Part shown: positions 24,101 through 55,081 of the stretch, piece by piece
Position numbering within the stretch: the stretch's first letter is position 1
How the letters are laid out: each line of letters begins with the position of its first letter
Assembly (NCBI RefSeq): GCF_018320785.1
Contig: NC_054867.1
Coordinates: 33,173,855-33,237,854 of the forward strand
Direction of reading: 5' to 3'
Length of the DNA: 64,000 nt
Source of the DNA: Cheilinus undulatus
Lineage: Eukaryota; Chordata; Actinopteri; Labriformes; Labridae
Translations under genes and position numbers: made by a program
The notes under the pieces: model-generated
Databases searched by the model: none
Seen by the model: only the letters and a program-made list of their open reading frames with translations
Told to the model about the DNA's origin: nothing

Positions 24101-24653
24101 TACATAAATTACAGAAAAGCACGCATTGTTATACCACAAAACATGTCCTTTATATTGTCTAGTTGTCTACTTTTCATCACGTTCACTATAATTAGTCACA
24201 CATTTTATTTAACAGAAGGGCTAACTTTATTTCATAGCATTTTTATGTCAATGTCTACAACATCTGAATATATTCACAGCACTGTAAGGACAAGATAAGA
24301 ACAGCTGTTTTTGTTTAACACTATTGCTTCACAAGCACCCATTTGACAACAAGACTCTTCATAGGACAAGGCACAGTGCATTTAATCACATCTATCTTTA
24401 AACCAAGGAGATCACAGCATATTAAATCTATACAAAAAAGGCTTTACAATTGATACACACTGCTCGCAGTGGGAACATCATTTAGCTTTCACAGTTAGAC
24501 TTAGCCTTGCTGCTGTCAGTCAGTCTACACACACAGAGTTATCTCTCTGCAGCATGTTGGGTGGCAGGGGGGCTCCAGCACACACAGCCTTGTTTCATGG
24601 AGGGATGACTGAAGATGAGGACGGTCTCTTGTGCTTTGAGTGAAAACCTTTTT

Positions 24654-40684
<16,031 letters not shown>

Positions 40685-43544
40685 TCAGTGTTCTTTATTA
40701 GTACTTAAAAGGGTACATTTATTGTGCAGACAGGATTTTATTGCTCCTAAGACAGCCAAAGAGTGGCTTTGATATCTCAAAATATTTTGAGGCAATACCT
40801 GCTAACTTACACTTAAGAGACATGCATTTCCTCAGCATCAGACTTAGACTGTGCAAAACGTAGGTGTGGTGTCAGTGACATAACCCATCGGTTTCTGGAG
40901 TTGAATTTTAAAGCCCTGGGATGATGGATGCCTCTTTGGAAATGCTCTATCCCAACCAAGCAACAGGCAAAGAATTGGAGAAGCTAATACAAGCCTTAAA
41001 CTCACTGGCAAATTACTACGACTTGAGGACTCACCTGTCTGCTCTACTGAATATTACAGCTTTATTTGAGCCACCAGAGAAACAATCACATTTACTGTAT
41101 GTCATGACAGACAGTTTAGAGCTAAAAAAAAATCTTGGTTTCATTTTCCCATCCTGCATTTTTCACTTTCGGAATCCCTAATATCTAATTTTCTGAGTGA
41201 TGTGAAGTGATGTTTCTCTCTCATTCATGAGACATCTGAGTTGTTAAGTTGCTGCTGAGAACACTCCACTTGCTGTTGTTGCTCTTCAAAAATAAATGTC
41301 TTTAATGATGGTTAGAAATGGAGACTTTTATCATGACAAACTTGGCAGGAATAAAATGTGTCTATCATTGGATTCTTTAATGGAACTTAAGCATTGCAAC
41401 ACTATCAAAGTAGAGGGATTTACTGTTTCTGCTTTGAGAGAGACAAAGCCACAGCTCACATCTTTAAATAATCCAAGAATAAAGACAAGTGAAATATGGA
41501 TTAAAAAACATCTTTATCAAGTAAGATGTTTGTTCCTGCTGCCCTTGGTTCAAGTGAACCCCCTGATCTTAACGTGCACTATGGCCAGCGTGACTGCCTG
41601 GCTCTGAAGTTGGGGATTAATATTTCTGTTTTCTGTCACAAATTTCTCGGTTATGACACTTTTATTTATCTGTAGGCCACTGGAACTGGTAGATTTGGCA
41701 AATTTGCCTCACACTGAACAAAAACACAGAATTTAGCTGGCCGTTAATTTATCAGGGAAGGCAGGGACAATGGCTAATGACAGACTGTATTAGGATCATA
41801 TGCTCTGTGATTGTAGTGTTAGAAGGATGGGATAACTCGCTTGATGTCCGGTGACATCATGGGCGCGCTACTTTTGTCCTGCCAAAAATAAATCTAGCCA
41901 TGAAAGTGGTGAAAAACTTTCTGATGGTCTAAATCTAAAATTCAGTCACACATCTCACTGTTTTCGCATTTGCAGCAACCATATTCAAATATCTAGAGTG
42001 CTTTGACGCACATTTTTGGATTTTACTTTACAGGGACTTTAATGACAATGATAGCCATAAAGCTACCGTGTGTCTTGTTCCAGTGATTAGTTGCAAATTA
42101 ATAGGGTCATTTTAGTGACAAACATCATAACAAATTGGATGTAGTTACAAGTTACAAGTGTGACTGCATACATTCAATTCAAACTCTTAGCCAGGAATAT
42201 TTTCTGACACATTTTGGCCATGAATTTAAAGTGATTTCTAAAACTTTTTTCAATGCTTACTGTTCTGCATATAAACTGTTCATGAAATAGTTGGAAAGCT
42301 TTGGTTGATCTTGGTTTCCAGGGGTTTTTTAAAGGGCAAAGCTGCTGTTAAGTGTGATTCAGCTCTGTGGTACTGACAGACAGGCACTGAAAGCAACAAC
42401 AATTCACTGTTCCTCCATTTCAAACTGTTTACTCTGTCAGCCATCCACACCAACAGCAGCTTTTTGTCACAAATCCTTTCACAGATAGAGCCAGATAAAC
42501 ACAGCAGCAGAGAGACAGAGGGTTTTATCTTTGTGTTTTTCTGTTTTCTCTTAAGGAAAAATTAAAGCCATGCTGCCAAGTCATTCAAGTCTCCTGACAG
42601 ATGGTGCCAGGCATCATGATGCCCACCTAACCAAGAGAAACACATCGATTTCCTTGTTGAGATGATAGCTTGTGGTGCTGTGTCCAACATGGATGATCAT
42701 GTTTGACTGATAAACATAGAGAAGCATCCATGCTGGGGGAAAAAAGCCTCCTGAAACAATAGTGTCAGAGTTATAGAATCACTGCGATTTTTTTCTCTCA
42801 CTGAATTTCAAAGATTTAGTGTGACAGAGAGCTGGCAAAAACTTGTCGATTTGCAGGATTCCTCAGGGGACTCAGTGGTGATTAATGAATTCCCATGAGC
42901 TTCAATAGGACTTGCCAGCCTCCTCCCTCTGGCATCATTGTATGCCCGCAGGCTTTCCAAGCAATGGCGTCCCTATGGATATAAAAGGAACCCTTCACAC
43001 TCACAGTAAGTCCAATTACAGTAATAATTCTCTTTTTCCGCTCACTTATCCCAGTACACACAGCTATTGATACTGTCTTAGGCATTGAATACTATACTTG
43101 CATAACAGCCGCAGTTTCTGTATGTGCTGCATGCCATGAACATGCTACTCAAGAATTTATTTTTAGTCATGCTAACGGCATGGCTGTAGGGTTACAGGGC
43201 CGCTATGTCAGTTTAATCCATCACTTTGGTCATGTTTGAATTATAATTCTACTGTGTCAAAATTTGATACACAGATTCATGACTCCAGGGTGACCTTACA
43301 ACTATTGCCTCATTAGGTCTATGTCCTTTGGCAGGGAGATATTAACTTAATGGAGGTGATAACATAAGTTATGAACCAAATCGAACACTAACACAGAGCA
43401 GCACAGCAGCTTTCTCCAAGGTCTTCCTGAATAGCAACAGGATTTATCTTAACTTTCCTTGTTATTCACTCTTGACGGCACAGGGTATTCCTGGTATTGC
43501 CCTGCCCCTTAACACTCCAATGTATAAGATCACAGAGCGGTTAA

Positions 43545-43700
43545 GCCTGAAAGTACTGCCCCTCGTCACTGGTTGGTCCTGTCACTTTCTAACTAGGCCC
43601 AAAAGGTTCAGACTGGAGTTTTGCAAGATGGATTCGCCAGTGAACAACAAGGAATTGGGCGTATCCATTTGCTTTGCAAGGTTAGCAAAGAGCCAGACAG
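43545..43700 (+). repeat. Dispersed repeat family C, copy 2
   Basis: AAAGTACTGCCCCTCGTCAC, GGTCCTGTCACTTTCTAAC, GCAAGATGGATTC and TTTGCTTTGCAAGGTTA follow in the same order as at 23121-23620, without the middle 330 bases found there. Confidence 0.72.
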
Positions 43701-45339
43701 CCACACTCCGGCAATAATTTCACCTAAGGTCAGGGGGACGGCTAATTGCTGGAGTGCTTGTCTATTTTTCTCTTGAACCAGACGGAGCAGAAACAAACAT
43801 CATACCTGCTGAAAGTGTGTTTTAATCCATGTTTCACTTTTCTTTAGTCCTGGATGATTAAAAGAGGCAGACTGTGGCTTTGTCTCTCTCAAAGCAATTC
43901 AATCCCGCCTGTCTGTTCGTGTTGTGATGCTAAATTTAGTACAGTATCTGATGACAGACATTGACTTTTCCTGCCATATCTCCCATAATAAGTCTCCAAT
44001 ACTAATCATCATTACTTTTATTTTGATGGAGAACAATAGGAAATTGACCTATTTAAGCAGCATCGTAACCATAAAGACACCTCATGAAAGGAGGGTAGAA
44101 GCATAACTTCACATAACTCAAAAAATGAGATATTAGGAATTGATTGATCTTGAAGCTTAATTTGCTGGTTCTCTGTTTTTCAGGTCTGAAATGTGGCCTA
44201 GTGGTCCATAACACAATGGCCTGTCATACAACGAACCTGAAATACAGATTTTTCTTCATCACTTTACAAGGACTTTAAGAGTCTTGTGATATTAAAGATG
44301 TTTAGTGAAGTATTCAGAGTAGGTAAAAAAAACAGATAAATATCTTCAGAACTGGCCAATCAACCTGGTGTGCAAATAACATATGCTCAAGCCTCTCAAG
44401 ACTGAAGCTGGACTCTCTGCATCTGCCCACCACTCGCTGCTGACAAGTCAGAATCAGCCCTAAGGTTAACTTCAACTTTGGCTGCAGCAGACCAACGAGT
44501 TTCCCCTGTGCTTCATGGCAGAGGTCAGAACATTGAGGCAGGAAAGATTTTCACCATCCTCAGCAATATTTTTAAAATCAGAAACCAGTAAGGATTGGTG
44601 TATCTTCATGTTAGGATAAGAGGTTTAAGCTCATTAAAAGGCACCCCCTTCTACACATTATCACCGTTATTAAACAGTGTGGCTTATTCTTTATAAAGAA
44701 ACATAATTCATTTACTATGTAAATATTTACTGTTTTATAACTATTTTTATTCTTGTGTTATTTTGTTGCCAATTGTTATTGTGCTCCAAAGACAGGCATT
44801 ACGCGTATTAGGTGTGATTACCCACTTTCAACACAAGATGGATTATACTACGTAGTGAGCTCTTCTACACGGTATCGACAGTTGCTCAGAGCTCTAGTAG
44901 GAAGCTGTGCAGAAGCTTGATTACAGCAATGTGCTTTTCTGCCCTAATCAGACTCTGGTATGAGGCCCCCCAATGGCTGGATGTGCAGAGAGAAAAAAAA
45001 AAAAAAATGCTCAAAGTGAGTCCAGCCCTGGGTGATGAGGCCCTACGTGCTATGGGTAGTCTGGGTATAGGCAGGGACAGGCCTGACCTGACTGCATTGT
45101 TTTATTTTCTATCAATCAAAGCTCTGACTGCTATTTTTTTAATATATTGCTACCAATATCAATAAAGTTATAGGAATTTGTAACAAAAAAGGAGATAAGC
45201 TTATGATCACAGCCGGCATAAATTTGTCTTTTATTTGTTGTTTTGTTGTTTCGCTTGTCCCTCAACTCTTCCTGCTTTAGTCCACCTCTACCCTTCCTTC
45301 TAGCCCTTTCCAACCCCAGTGCAGCTTTGGCAGAGAGCT

Positions 45340-45640
45340 GTCAACATGAGTCTGGTCTGCTCGACAGTCTTGCCTGTTAGAGGGAAGGTTTTTGTCACCA
45401 CCTGCCTGAGGAAATAAGGCTGGCAGATTCAGTAACATCTTTAAATCACTCCTTAAAACTCACTTCTACAGAATTGCTTTTATGTGACACTTCCTTTAAT
45501 TTACTTTTTTAATCACTCTTGTACTCATTTTGCTGTTTTTAATCCTTTTTTCCTCAACCTTTCCTTACATTGCACTCTCAGTATCCTCTATTTTCAATAT
45601 TTTAATAATAGCCCAAGTAATTTCTTTGTTTTGGCCCATG
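45340..45640 (+). mobile_element. LINE 3' fragment (same family as 53703)
   Basis: ACCTGCCTGAGGAAATAAGG, then AATCACTCCTTAAAACTCAC and TGTGACACTTCCTTTAA, match the end of the ORF and start of the 3' UTR in the copy at 54057-54200. It is truncated at its 5' side. Confidence 0.7.
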
Positions 45641-45679
45641 AAGTTACAGCAAGTCCTTCCTGAACAATTTTCCTTTTTT

Positions 45680-46020
45680 TTCTATTCAACCTTTATTTAA
45701 CCATGATAAACCTTATTGAGATTAAAAATCTCATTTTCAACAGTGTTCTGGCCAAGACAGACAGAGTTCCAGACAAACAAAAAGCAGTCATAGATAACAT
45801 AATTCAAGATATGTAGTCCAAATGCATTAAACACACACAATAACAATTTAAGAAGCAAATATCTACCAGAATCAGCCATATTTGTGAATAAATCAAAACA
45901 TCTGCAGCCAGATGTGTCTGCCTCCAAGTCCTTCAACTTTCTCTTAAAAGTGACCAATGAGATCCGTTCATGGAGTTTCGACTCTTTTTTGTAAATCATT
46001 CCAGGCAGAGGGAGCAGCAA
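45680..46020 (-). mobile_element. Probable old retroelement fragment
   Basis: CCTTTATTTAACCATGATAA, ATTGAGATTAAAAATCTCAT and GTTCTGGCCAAGACAG have the wording of a widespread fish retroelement repeat. A 114-codon minus-strand ORF across it has no recognised domain. The family is not assigned. Confidence 0.42.
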
Positions 46021-46374
46021 ATTTGTTACTGCCTTTATCATTCATTCCCTTATGAATCAATAATGGTTTAAACGTTTGGATCCAAACATCCAAAACATAC
46101 ACATAAGTTATTTGATACCAAGTTATGACATCTCTGGTAACAATATGGTTTCATTTGTCCAGTTTAAAGGAGATAGTCTGACCAGACACTAACACACTAA
46201 CTTTGTCATGCTAATCCTTATTTAGAAATGTCATATTTTTATGTTTTACACACTTGCCATTGGATTGCAGCTCTCAATAACCATTAAACCGTATGATTTT
46301 TGTAAGTTTAGCTTTGAAATCCCTAAAAGATCCTTATTTACCCTGTTTATTTTGATGGCCCCCAGGAAGGTACG

Positions 46375-46505
46375 GGGCTGGCACTGGGCAGAGTACTCGG
46401 ATGGATTGCTCCAATCAGCATGAGGAAGTGTGAGCTGTAGGAGCTTCCTCATGTTGCTGTATCTCATTCATGTTTGTTTCATATGCTGCTTGTAATGAAC
46501 TGCGA
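46375..46505 (-). repeat. Dispersed repeat unit, copy 3 (reversed)
   Basis: CTGTATCTCATTCATGTTTG ... GCTGCTTGTAATGAACTG is the reverse complement of the unit at 36460-36530 (CAGTTCATCA ... GCAGCACAAAACATGAATGA). Confidence 0.58.
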
Positions 46506-48857
46506 TTCTTCTCTTCCATCGCCTATGTGCTCTGTTGCCCAGTCTGGCCCAATACAATGCTGCAAGTGAAACAATGCAAAACCAGCATCATGAGCATACA
46601 GCCTATCTTGATAATATTAGCTTCTAATAGGTGCTGATTGACACGGCATGGCTATGTTTCTGAATTTTCCCTCCAAGACACATTCACCTTTTTACAGCTG
46701 TCTTCAGCCTTAATACAAAGTGAATAATTGGTAAATACAACTTAATGGACTGAGACATTAACCCTTACCTACAAGCAACTGTGAGCTTAACCTCCTTTAG
46801 TGAAACGCCCCAAAGACAGCAAGCAAGTAGAAACACAGGCACACTGTCAGCTCTAGAGGGTATGAATGGAGTTAATGTGATGTACTGAGACAAGAGCACT
46901 TCAGCCAGCAGGAGCCCTCTCCACTGTAGGATATAGGCCACAGGTCTCATCACATTAACCACCATGAGATGTGATTTCTGTTGTTAACCTATAGAAGAGC
47001 TTGATTAGATCCCTGAGTCTACTGATTTATATATATTCATTGGTATATACGGTATTTTGTATGCAGTATGCTAACGTAGGAGCTGCCACACAGTCAGACA
47101 GTCAGTCACACTTGCATGGTAATAAGGTGGTTTCCTCTTGCAGGCTTTTCAGACAGGCAGTTGGCCTTCATCAATAGACTGTGGGAGAAGCTTGACAGCA
47201 CACCTTTCAGGGCGGCACTGGAGTGTGTGACAGTAACCGTCTGTTTGTCCTCATGTGGTGTTTCCCTTCACTCTCTCTGACGACCATGCAGATAAGAACA
47301 GCACTGGCTCTGGGGTAAATACAGTAAATGAGCCTGCACTGCATGAGTTTATTTCTTATTTCTACCTTCCACTTTCACAGACTTAGACTTAATCAACCAC
47401 TGCATACCTATAAACACAGAATTTAACCTTCCAGATAGTAAAGGCGTAGGAACCTTTAGCTTTAGCAGCAGTTTGAGGCTCCAATTAGGACCTCTTCATG
47501 GTCCACTGAGTCAAAATCCCAAAGTGGTCCCCAAATGTGATAAAAACTAACTCCTGACAGAAACATTTTCCACCACAGCCCTCCTCTATGAGGCTGTGAT
47601 GAGTTTGTAAAGCACCCTATGGAGTACACTGTCATAGCAGAGCAATCTATTTAAAATTACCTCTGGATTCAGGAACACATCACCTGTTTTTTAATGTGGA
47701 GACTTATAAACACAATAAACTGCCAAATGCAAATGACTGCATTAATTAGACGGATGACCTGGTTACCTTTACAGCGCTATATACATCATAGTAAGTATGG
47801 CGCTGTGTTTCACAGAACCCCTTGTTTGAGTTTAATTTTAAGTAGGTCAATGTGCAACACTGATTGTTTTCCATAATGTCATTTATCAAAAAGAAGTTGT
47901 TTTTACTGCCTTCCCTATGAGATCTTTTACCCAGTGTGTCCCAGTGGAGGTTTATGCAGTATGGCAGTGACAAAGAACACCATCCTTCATATGTGCGCTG
48001 TTATTTCATCATGTTTTATACCAAGATGAATGCTACACAGCATATTTCACATGTAGGCATGAAGGAAAATGAGTCCTGCATTTATTTCCATATATTTCAG
48101 AGGCATGCTGGGTAGACTCATATTTAAAGTCTAGACTGAGATACAAAACAAAGTAGCCAATAAATTATGCCCACAGATTACAACATTTATTTGCATTTAT
48201 TTGTTCCATATATTTACCTTTTAGTGGATCTGAACACCACAAGGGGGCCTCATAGGGCTTAGGCCCCTCAGATACATTTTCTGCCCCCTCAGTTTAAGTT
48301 AGATCCCATTATGGAGTGTAATAACATCCATGATTCCCTTAAGTTTCCCCTATAATTCATGATCAACTTGTGATCAGGTCTCCTTCCTTCATTACAGGGT
48401 CAGTGGGACAGCTCTGTCTGTTCTGCACTGTCATGAGCCTTGACCTTCAACGTGCACTATAGATTGGCATTATAAAAAGAGAAAAGACACTCTAGTTAGT
48501 CTGTCTAGTCTATTGATTTGTTGCTAAAAATAGTTTTAAAATGGATATAAGAATGTGGTTCTGTTGAAAACAACAACAATGGGACTCAGGTAAGTGCTAA
48601 AGCTCTAGAGGTAGCAATGATGTTGCTGAACTTTACATGCTCACATTAAGGTATGGAGGTTTAATGAAATGATTCAAGAAGAGTGAGAGGAGTGCTTGTG
48701 TAACAGGCACTAAAAAAGCAGGCCAGCATTCAGCTGGTTTATTTAGGTTTAGCATGTTGGACACAGACATTAAGGGCTCTTTTGCCAAAACAATTTTCTT
48801 CATCATAATTTATATGCAGTGAGCAGACTACCAAGCACACAACAGGTTTTGTGGCAG

Positions 48858-49000
48858 GGTTGGAAAGTAACCAGTTACAGTTACTCAAATTACAGTAACT
48901 GAGCAGTGTTTTTTGGTACTTGTTTAGTGAGTACTTTCTGAAATCAGTATTTCTATTTTTGCTTAAGTAAGTAAGGTACTTGAGTACAAAAGTTGTGTAC
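48858..49000 (+). repeat. Fish repeat with TTACTTGAGTACA-type wording
   Basis: CAGGGTTGGAAAGTAACCAG, TTACAGTTACTCAAATTACA and GTAAGGTACTTGAGTACAAA are typical of a very common teleost dispersed repeat. The borders are approximate. Confidence 0.5.
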
Positions 49001-49009
49001 TTTTTGAAA

Positions 49010-49125
49010 GTGATGCTGCGACTTCTTTTTTCCGCTTTTGGCAACATTTTTTTGCCATTTGAACTTATTTTTATCGCCACTTTAACCCATTTTCACCACT
49101 TTTTACCACTCAGATTGTGGCTTTT
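49010..49125 (-). repeat. Short copy of the GTGGTGAAAA-type minisatellite
   Basis: On the minus strand this reads GAGTGGTAAAAAGTGGTGAA, then TGGGTTAAAGTGGCGATAAA, the same unit wording as the array at 59640-60055. Confidence 0.5.
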
Positions 49126-50239
49126 GCAAAGGTATTTTTCAAGAATTTGTCTCTTTGGTTGAGCAGGGTTGAGTAACACTCATCTATACAAAGTAGTTTC
49201 TGTGCAAGGTTTAAATCTGGAAACGTTTTTGCATATTTAGCAATGTTTTTCTCTGTGCACATTAAATCTTACTTTAAATCTAAATTAAATGCCACTTAAA
49301 TCGAAATATTCTGCTAATTCATATATTTAGGATTCTTTAGTAAAATGGGGAGATGAGGCTTTAAGGATTTCTACTTTGCTGACTGAGGTTTTCTGTGGAA
49401 AATCAATGAGGCTTTATTTTAATCAAAGAAATGTATTTTTTAATGTATTTCGCAACACAAAAAATAATTCCTCATATGTTCCTTTTGTTTGCTTTTAAAA
49501 AATCTATTAAAAATACTTGACACAGCACACACCCCATGACCGATATCCTACATGTCCCAAAGCTGAGAAGTGGGGAGTTGTCTTCTCCCCTCTCACTTTG
49601 TCACAATGCTTTTCTGTGAACCTTCACTGCCAAAGTGAGTCACACTGATGCAGCTGTAAACTCAGTAAAATATAACAAGTCAGATTAAATGTAATGGGTT
49701 TTTGTGTCCCAGTGCCAATGTGTTTCCAGTAACTATCATAAATACTGAGACTATAATGCTTGGTATTGTGTTTGAGGCGCTCTATGTGGAGCGGTGTAGT
49801 GGGATTCCAGGCCAATGCCGAGGCACTGAGGGAATAAATGAGACAGCTGGAACGCAGGGCAGCCTCTTACTCATGCGTCTGTCATCAATTTTTTTTTTTT
49901 CAACATGGAAAGTCCATCTGTGTGTCCCCAAGGTCCTTGTCAAGCTGAGCCCTACAGTAGCTACAGTAGATGGCATGCAGAGGGAACCTTCAGGATGTAC
50001 AGTTCACCAGCACTGTTACTTACCAAGTCCTGAAACACATGTGATGCATTATGGATTTAATGCATAGTGCATCTAAGTTTAGAATGAGGTGTGCTAGTGA
50101 ATGTGACATTTGCTATTAATGTCAAAACCTTGAAAGCAAAAGATAAATGTAGAGGGTGAGACATAGATGTGTATTTCAGGAGAATTGGTCCAATACAGAA
50201 ACCAGGAGGCTTGAACATCCATCCAGTAGTGAGTAGGGG

Positions 50240-51190
50240 CTTTTGGTTAATGGACTTGAGTTATCACATGTCTTGTATTTGGTACTGGCTATCAGTTATC
50301 ACCTATCATGTATCTTATTAGGTTTTGGCTGTTACTATTTGATATAGGTATCCAGTAGCTAGTTCTCCTGTGTCATGACCTAAGTATTGCCTGCACTGGG
50401 TAGTTAATCATGTATTAGGTATTGCTTTGAGAATTAGTTGTGTGAACACCAGAACATTAACAGGATTTTCTCAGTCACTTTTGCAGTTTGTGGGGCAAAA
50501 TGCATCAATTTTAGTTTCTACAGATTCTAGAGTGAGCAGAAAAACAAAGAAAGTACACCCATGACTGTTCAAAGTTTAGATTTCCCTGGATTAGATGATG
50601 CTCCACGACCACAGTATTTAATTTGCAAAGAGTTGCGAGCTACTGACAGCATAAGACTGTAGAAACACCAGCCTAATGAGACTAAGTACCCATGTTTGGT
50701 GACCCAGCCATGGGAGTTTTTGGACAGGAAGGACTTACAGTCACAGAAAAGAGCAACTGAGACATTGAACACTGTTATTATTCTTTGTGAGTGCAGGTTT
50801 TTGGCATCGACAATGAAAAGGAAATAACAGGATAGGCTGCAGGTAGAGGATGATCTGCATGTTTTTCTTCCCACAGCATAACCCTGCATCAACCACATCG
50901 ACACAGACTCATTCTTTCAGAGGGGAGAATAATAGATTAACATTGGAATTTACTTTATTGCTGAAACTGCTGAACTAACTGCCTCAGAAAGAGGGATATT
51001 TCAAGAAATGTGCAGAGAAAAGTAAAATCAAAATAAAAATAGTGAAAAATGAGACATAAATGTCAAATACAAAGTTGTTTACTGTTTTAAAACATTTTTA
51101 CAGAGATTGGGATAGGGTTAGGTCACCTAAAATCATTTATTAGTTGTCCTGTATTCTGAATTAAGTACTGGCTGTTGGGTAAGTAATCAT
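50240..51190 (+). repeat. Degenerate minisatellite around GGTATTGGCTATCAGTTATC (left part)
   Basis: Loosely repeated words TTGGTACTGGCTATCAGTTA, TATCATGTATCTTATTAGG and TTAATCATGTATTAGGTATT occupy 50240-50430. Traces such as AAGTACTGGCTGTTGGGTAA lie near 51165. The same wording resumes at 54710-54975 beyond the transposon cluster. The middle of the interval is not obviously repetitive. Confidence 0.42.
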
Positions 51191-51399
51191 GCACAAGTGC
51201 ATCAAGACTTTTTTGTTTTTTTTCTTGATGATTATGACTTACAGCTTACAAAAATTCCACAATTTCAAAATATTAAAATATAGCAAAACACTGAAAAAGG
51301 ATTTATAATACAGAAATGTTGACCTTGTGGAAAATTAAGCTCATTTATTCACTCAGTAATTAATTAGAGCTCCTTTTGCACCAATACTACATCCATGTA

Positions 51400-52999
<1,600 letters not shown>

Positions 53000-53702
53000 T
53001 AGTCATTCATGCATGTAATCACCAGTGATGAAGGAAAAGGTATTACATGCTCCTGTTGTTGCTTCTCACTCACGGAGAATTAAGCTCCTCCTTTGGACTT
53101 TGGACAACTGAGCAACAGTCCAGATTTTTATCTCCTTAGCCCAGATGAGACACGTATGACATCTGGGGTGCAGGATTGGCTCAGCACTAAGAACATGACA
53201 CTTGTAGCCCATTTCCTGGGCTTGTCTGTGTGGTGGCTCTTTATCCACTGACTCCAGCCTCAGTCCACTCCTTGTGAAGCTCTTCTAAATTCTTGAATCT
53301 GCTTTGTTTGACAATCCTCTGAAGGCTGAGCTCATCCCTGTTGCTTGTGCATATTTTCTTACCACACTTCTCTTGGAGTCAACTTTCTATGAATATGATT
53401 TAAAACAGCCTCTGAGAACAGCCTGCACTTTCAGCAGTGACCTTCTGTGGCTTACCCTCCTTGTGAATCAATGATTGTCTTCTGGATAAGATTCAAGTCA
53501 GCAGTCTTCCAAATGATTGTGGTTGTGTGCACTGAACCAGAATAAAGGAATGAAGACTCAGGAAACCTTTGCAAATTTGGGCTTTTCCTCAATATTCTTA
53601 TATTTTGAGACAAAGATTTTTTTTATTTTTATGAACTATAATCATCAAGATTAAAACAAAAAAGTCCTGAAATGTTTCACTTTGTATGAGATGAATCTAA
53701 TA

Positions 53703-54650
53703 GGCCTATATCTGGCCTTCTGGCATCACCAAAATCCTTCTCCTGCCTCCAACTGGTCCAAAACACAGCATCTTGGCTCTTAACTGGTTTTAACAGAAGA
53801 CATCCCATTACACCTATCCTTGCTTCCCTCCACTGGCTTCCTGTCACTTTAAGAATTGGTTTTAAGATTTTACTTATCACTTTTAAGGCTCTTCTGAGTT
53901 TAGCCCCAGGTTATATCACTGAGATGCTGACCCCTTATGAGCCTTCATGCAGCCTTAGATCCTTTGGTGGGGGATTTCTGGTCGTTCCAAAGTCAAGACT
54001 CAAATCTAAAGGAGACAGGGCTTTTGCTGTCAGGGTCCCTCAACTTTGGAACTACCTGCCCGAGGAGATAAGGCTTGCAGACTCGGTAACATCTTTTAAA
54101 TCATTCCTTAAAACTCACTTTTACAGGATTGCTTAGATGTAACACTTCCTTTAACTTATTTTTTATAATCACTCTTTCATTTGTTTTGCTTCTCTTACTC
54201 CTTTTGTCCTTGACTTTTCCTTCCATTGCCATCTTAATATCCTCTGTTTTCAATTTATTACCTGTTCCTTCTTTGTTTATCTACTATTAAAACTGCTTAT
54301 TTTTGTTTTATTGCTAATGCTGTGATGTTGTCTTATATGTGTGTTTATGGTTGTACTTTCATACTGTCTTTTCATAGATATTTTCATATTTTACTGTTTT
54401 AACTGCCTTCAAGATCATCTATATCATTTCCATTCCTTTCAATTATGCTAATTTAGGAGACATCTGTGTCTCAGTTTGGTTTGATTTTCTCTTTGATTAT
54501 CAAGACTTTCTCTGTTTGGTCTATTGCTAATTTGTTTATCTTGTGAATCTCTGAGTTCTTGCCCTTGCTATGTCTGTTAAAGCACTTTGTAAACATCTGT
54601 TTGTAAAGGTGCTATATAAATAAAGTTACTCTTATCATTATTATTATATA
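53703..54650 (+). mobile_element. LINE 3' fragment with end of ORF2 and 3' UTR
   Basis: Frames near 53900-54136 read the C-terminal tail of a fish LINE reverse-transcriptase ORF (LLVVPKSRL-like, FAVRVPQLWNYLPEEIRLA, SFKSFLKTHFYRIA). A long T-rich 3' UTR follows and ends GGTGCTATATAAATAAAGTT with ATT units, a tail type shared with several fish LINEs and SINEs. It is truncated at its 5' side. Shorter copies are at 5725 and 45340. Confidence 0.8.
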
Positions 54651-54709
54651 TGGAAATCTAATTTTCTTAAGTAAATCAATGGAAAAAACTTTTACTTAAC
54701 ATTCTATTT

Positions 54710-54975
54710 TTTAGATATTCTTGTATTAGGTTTTGGCCATTGAGGTATCGTTTATCATGTCTCCTTAATTAAGTATAAACTATTTCTGACGGGTATTGGA
54801 AATTATCTATCTTATACTGTATCTGTTGAATGAATTGTTGGCCATCAAGTATCAGTTATAATTAATCATGTATTAGGCATTAGATATTTTGGGATCAGGT
54901 AATGGTATTGGTTAAAATGTATAATACTGTATACTGGATATTGACTCTTGATGATCAGGTATTGGGTATGTGTAA
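54710..54975 (+). repeat. Degenerate minisatellite (right part)
   Basis: Words such as TTGTATTAGGTTTTGGCCAT, TGGCCATCAAGTATCAGTTA, TAATCATGTATTAGGCATTA and GATCAGGTATTGGGTATG echo 50240-50430. The unit is loose at about 30-50 bases. Confidence 0.42.
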
Positions 54976-55081
54976 TCAATGGGAAGTATAATTAATGCAA
55001 TACAGAGATTATTCCTGTCCCACTCCCCTCAGTAATGTATTATTTTGACAATAATGAGTATGTTTTGAAGCGTGTGGGGGA

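Noticed and set aside
40921-41607. Two plus-strand ORFs (86 and 103 codons) just upstream of the grm2 exon
   Set aside because: They have no domains, no splice or promoter context, and a composition like surrounding DNA.
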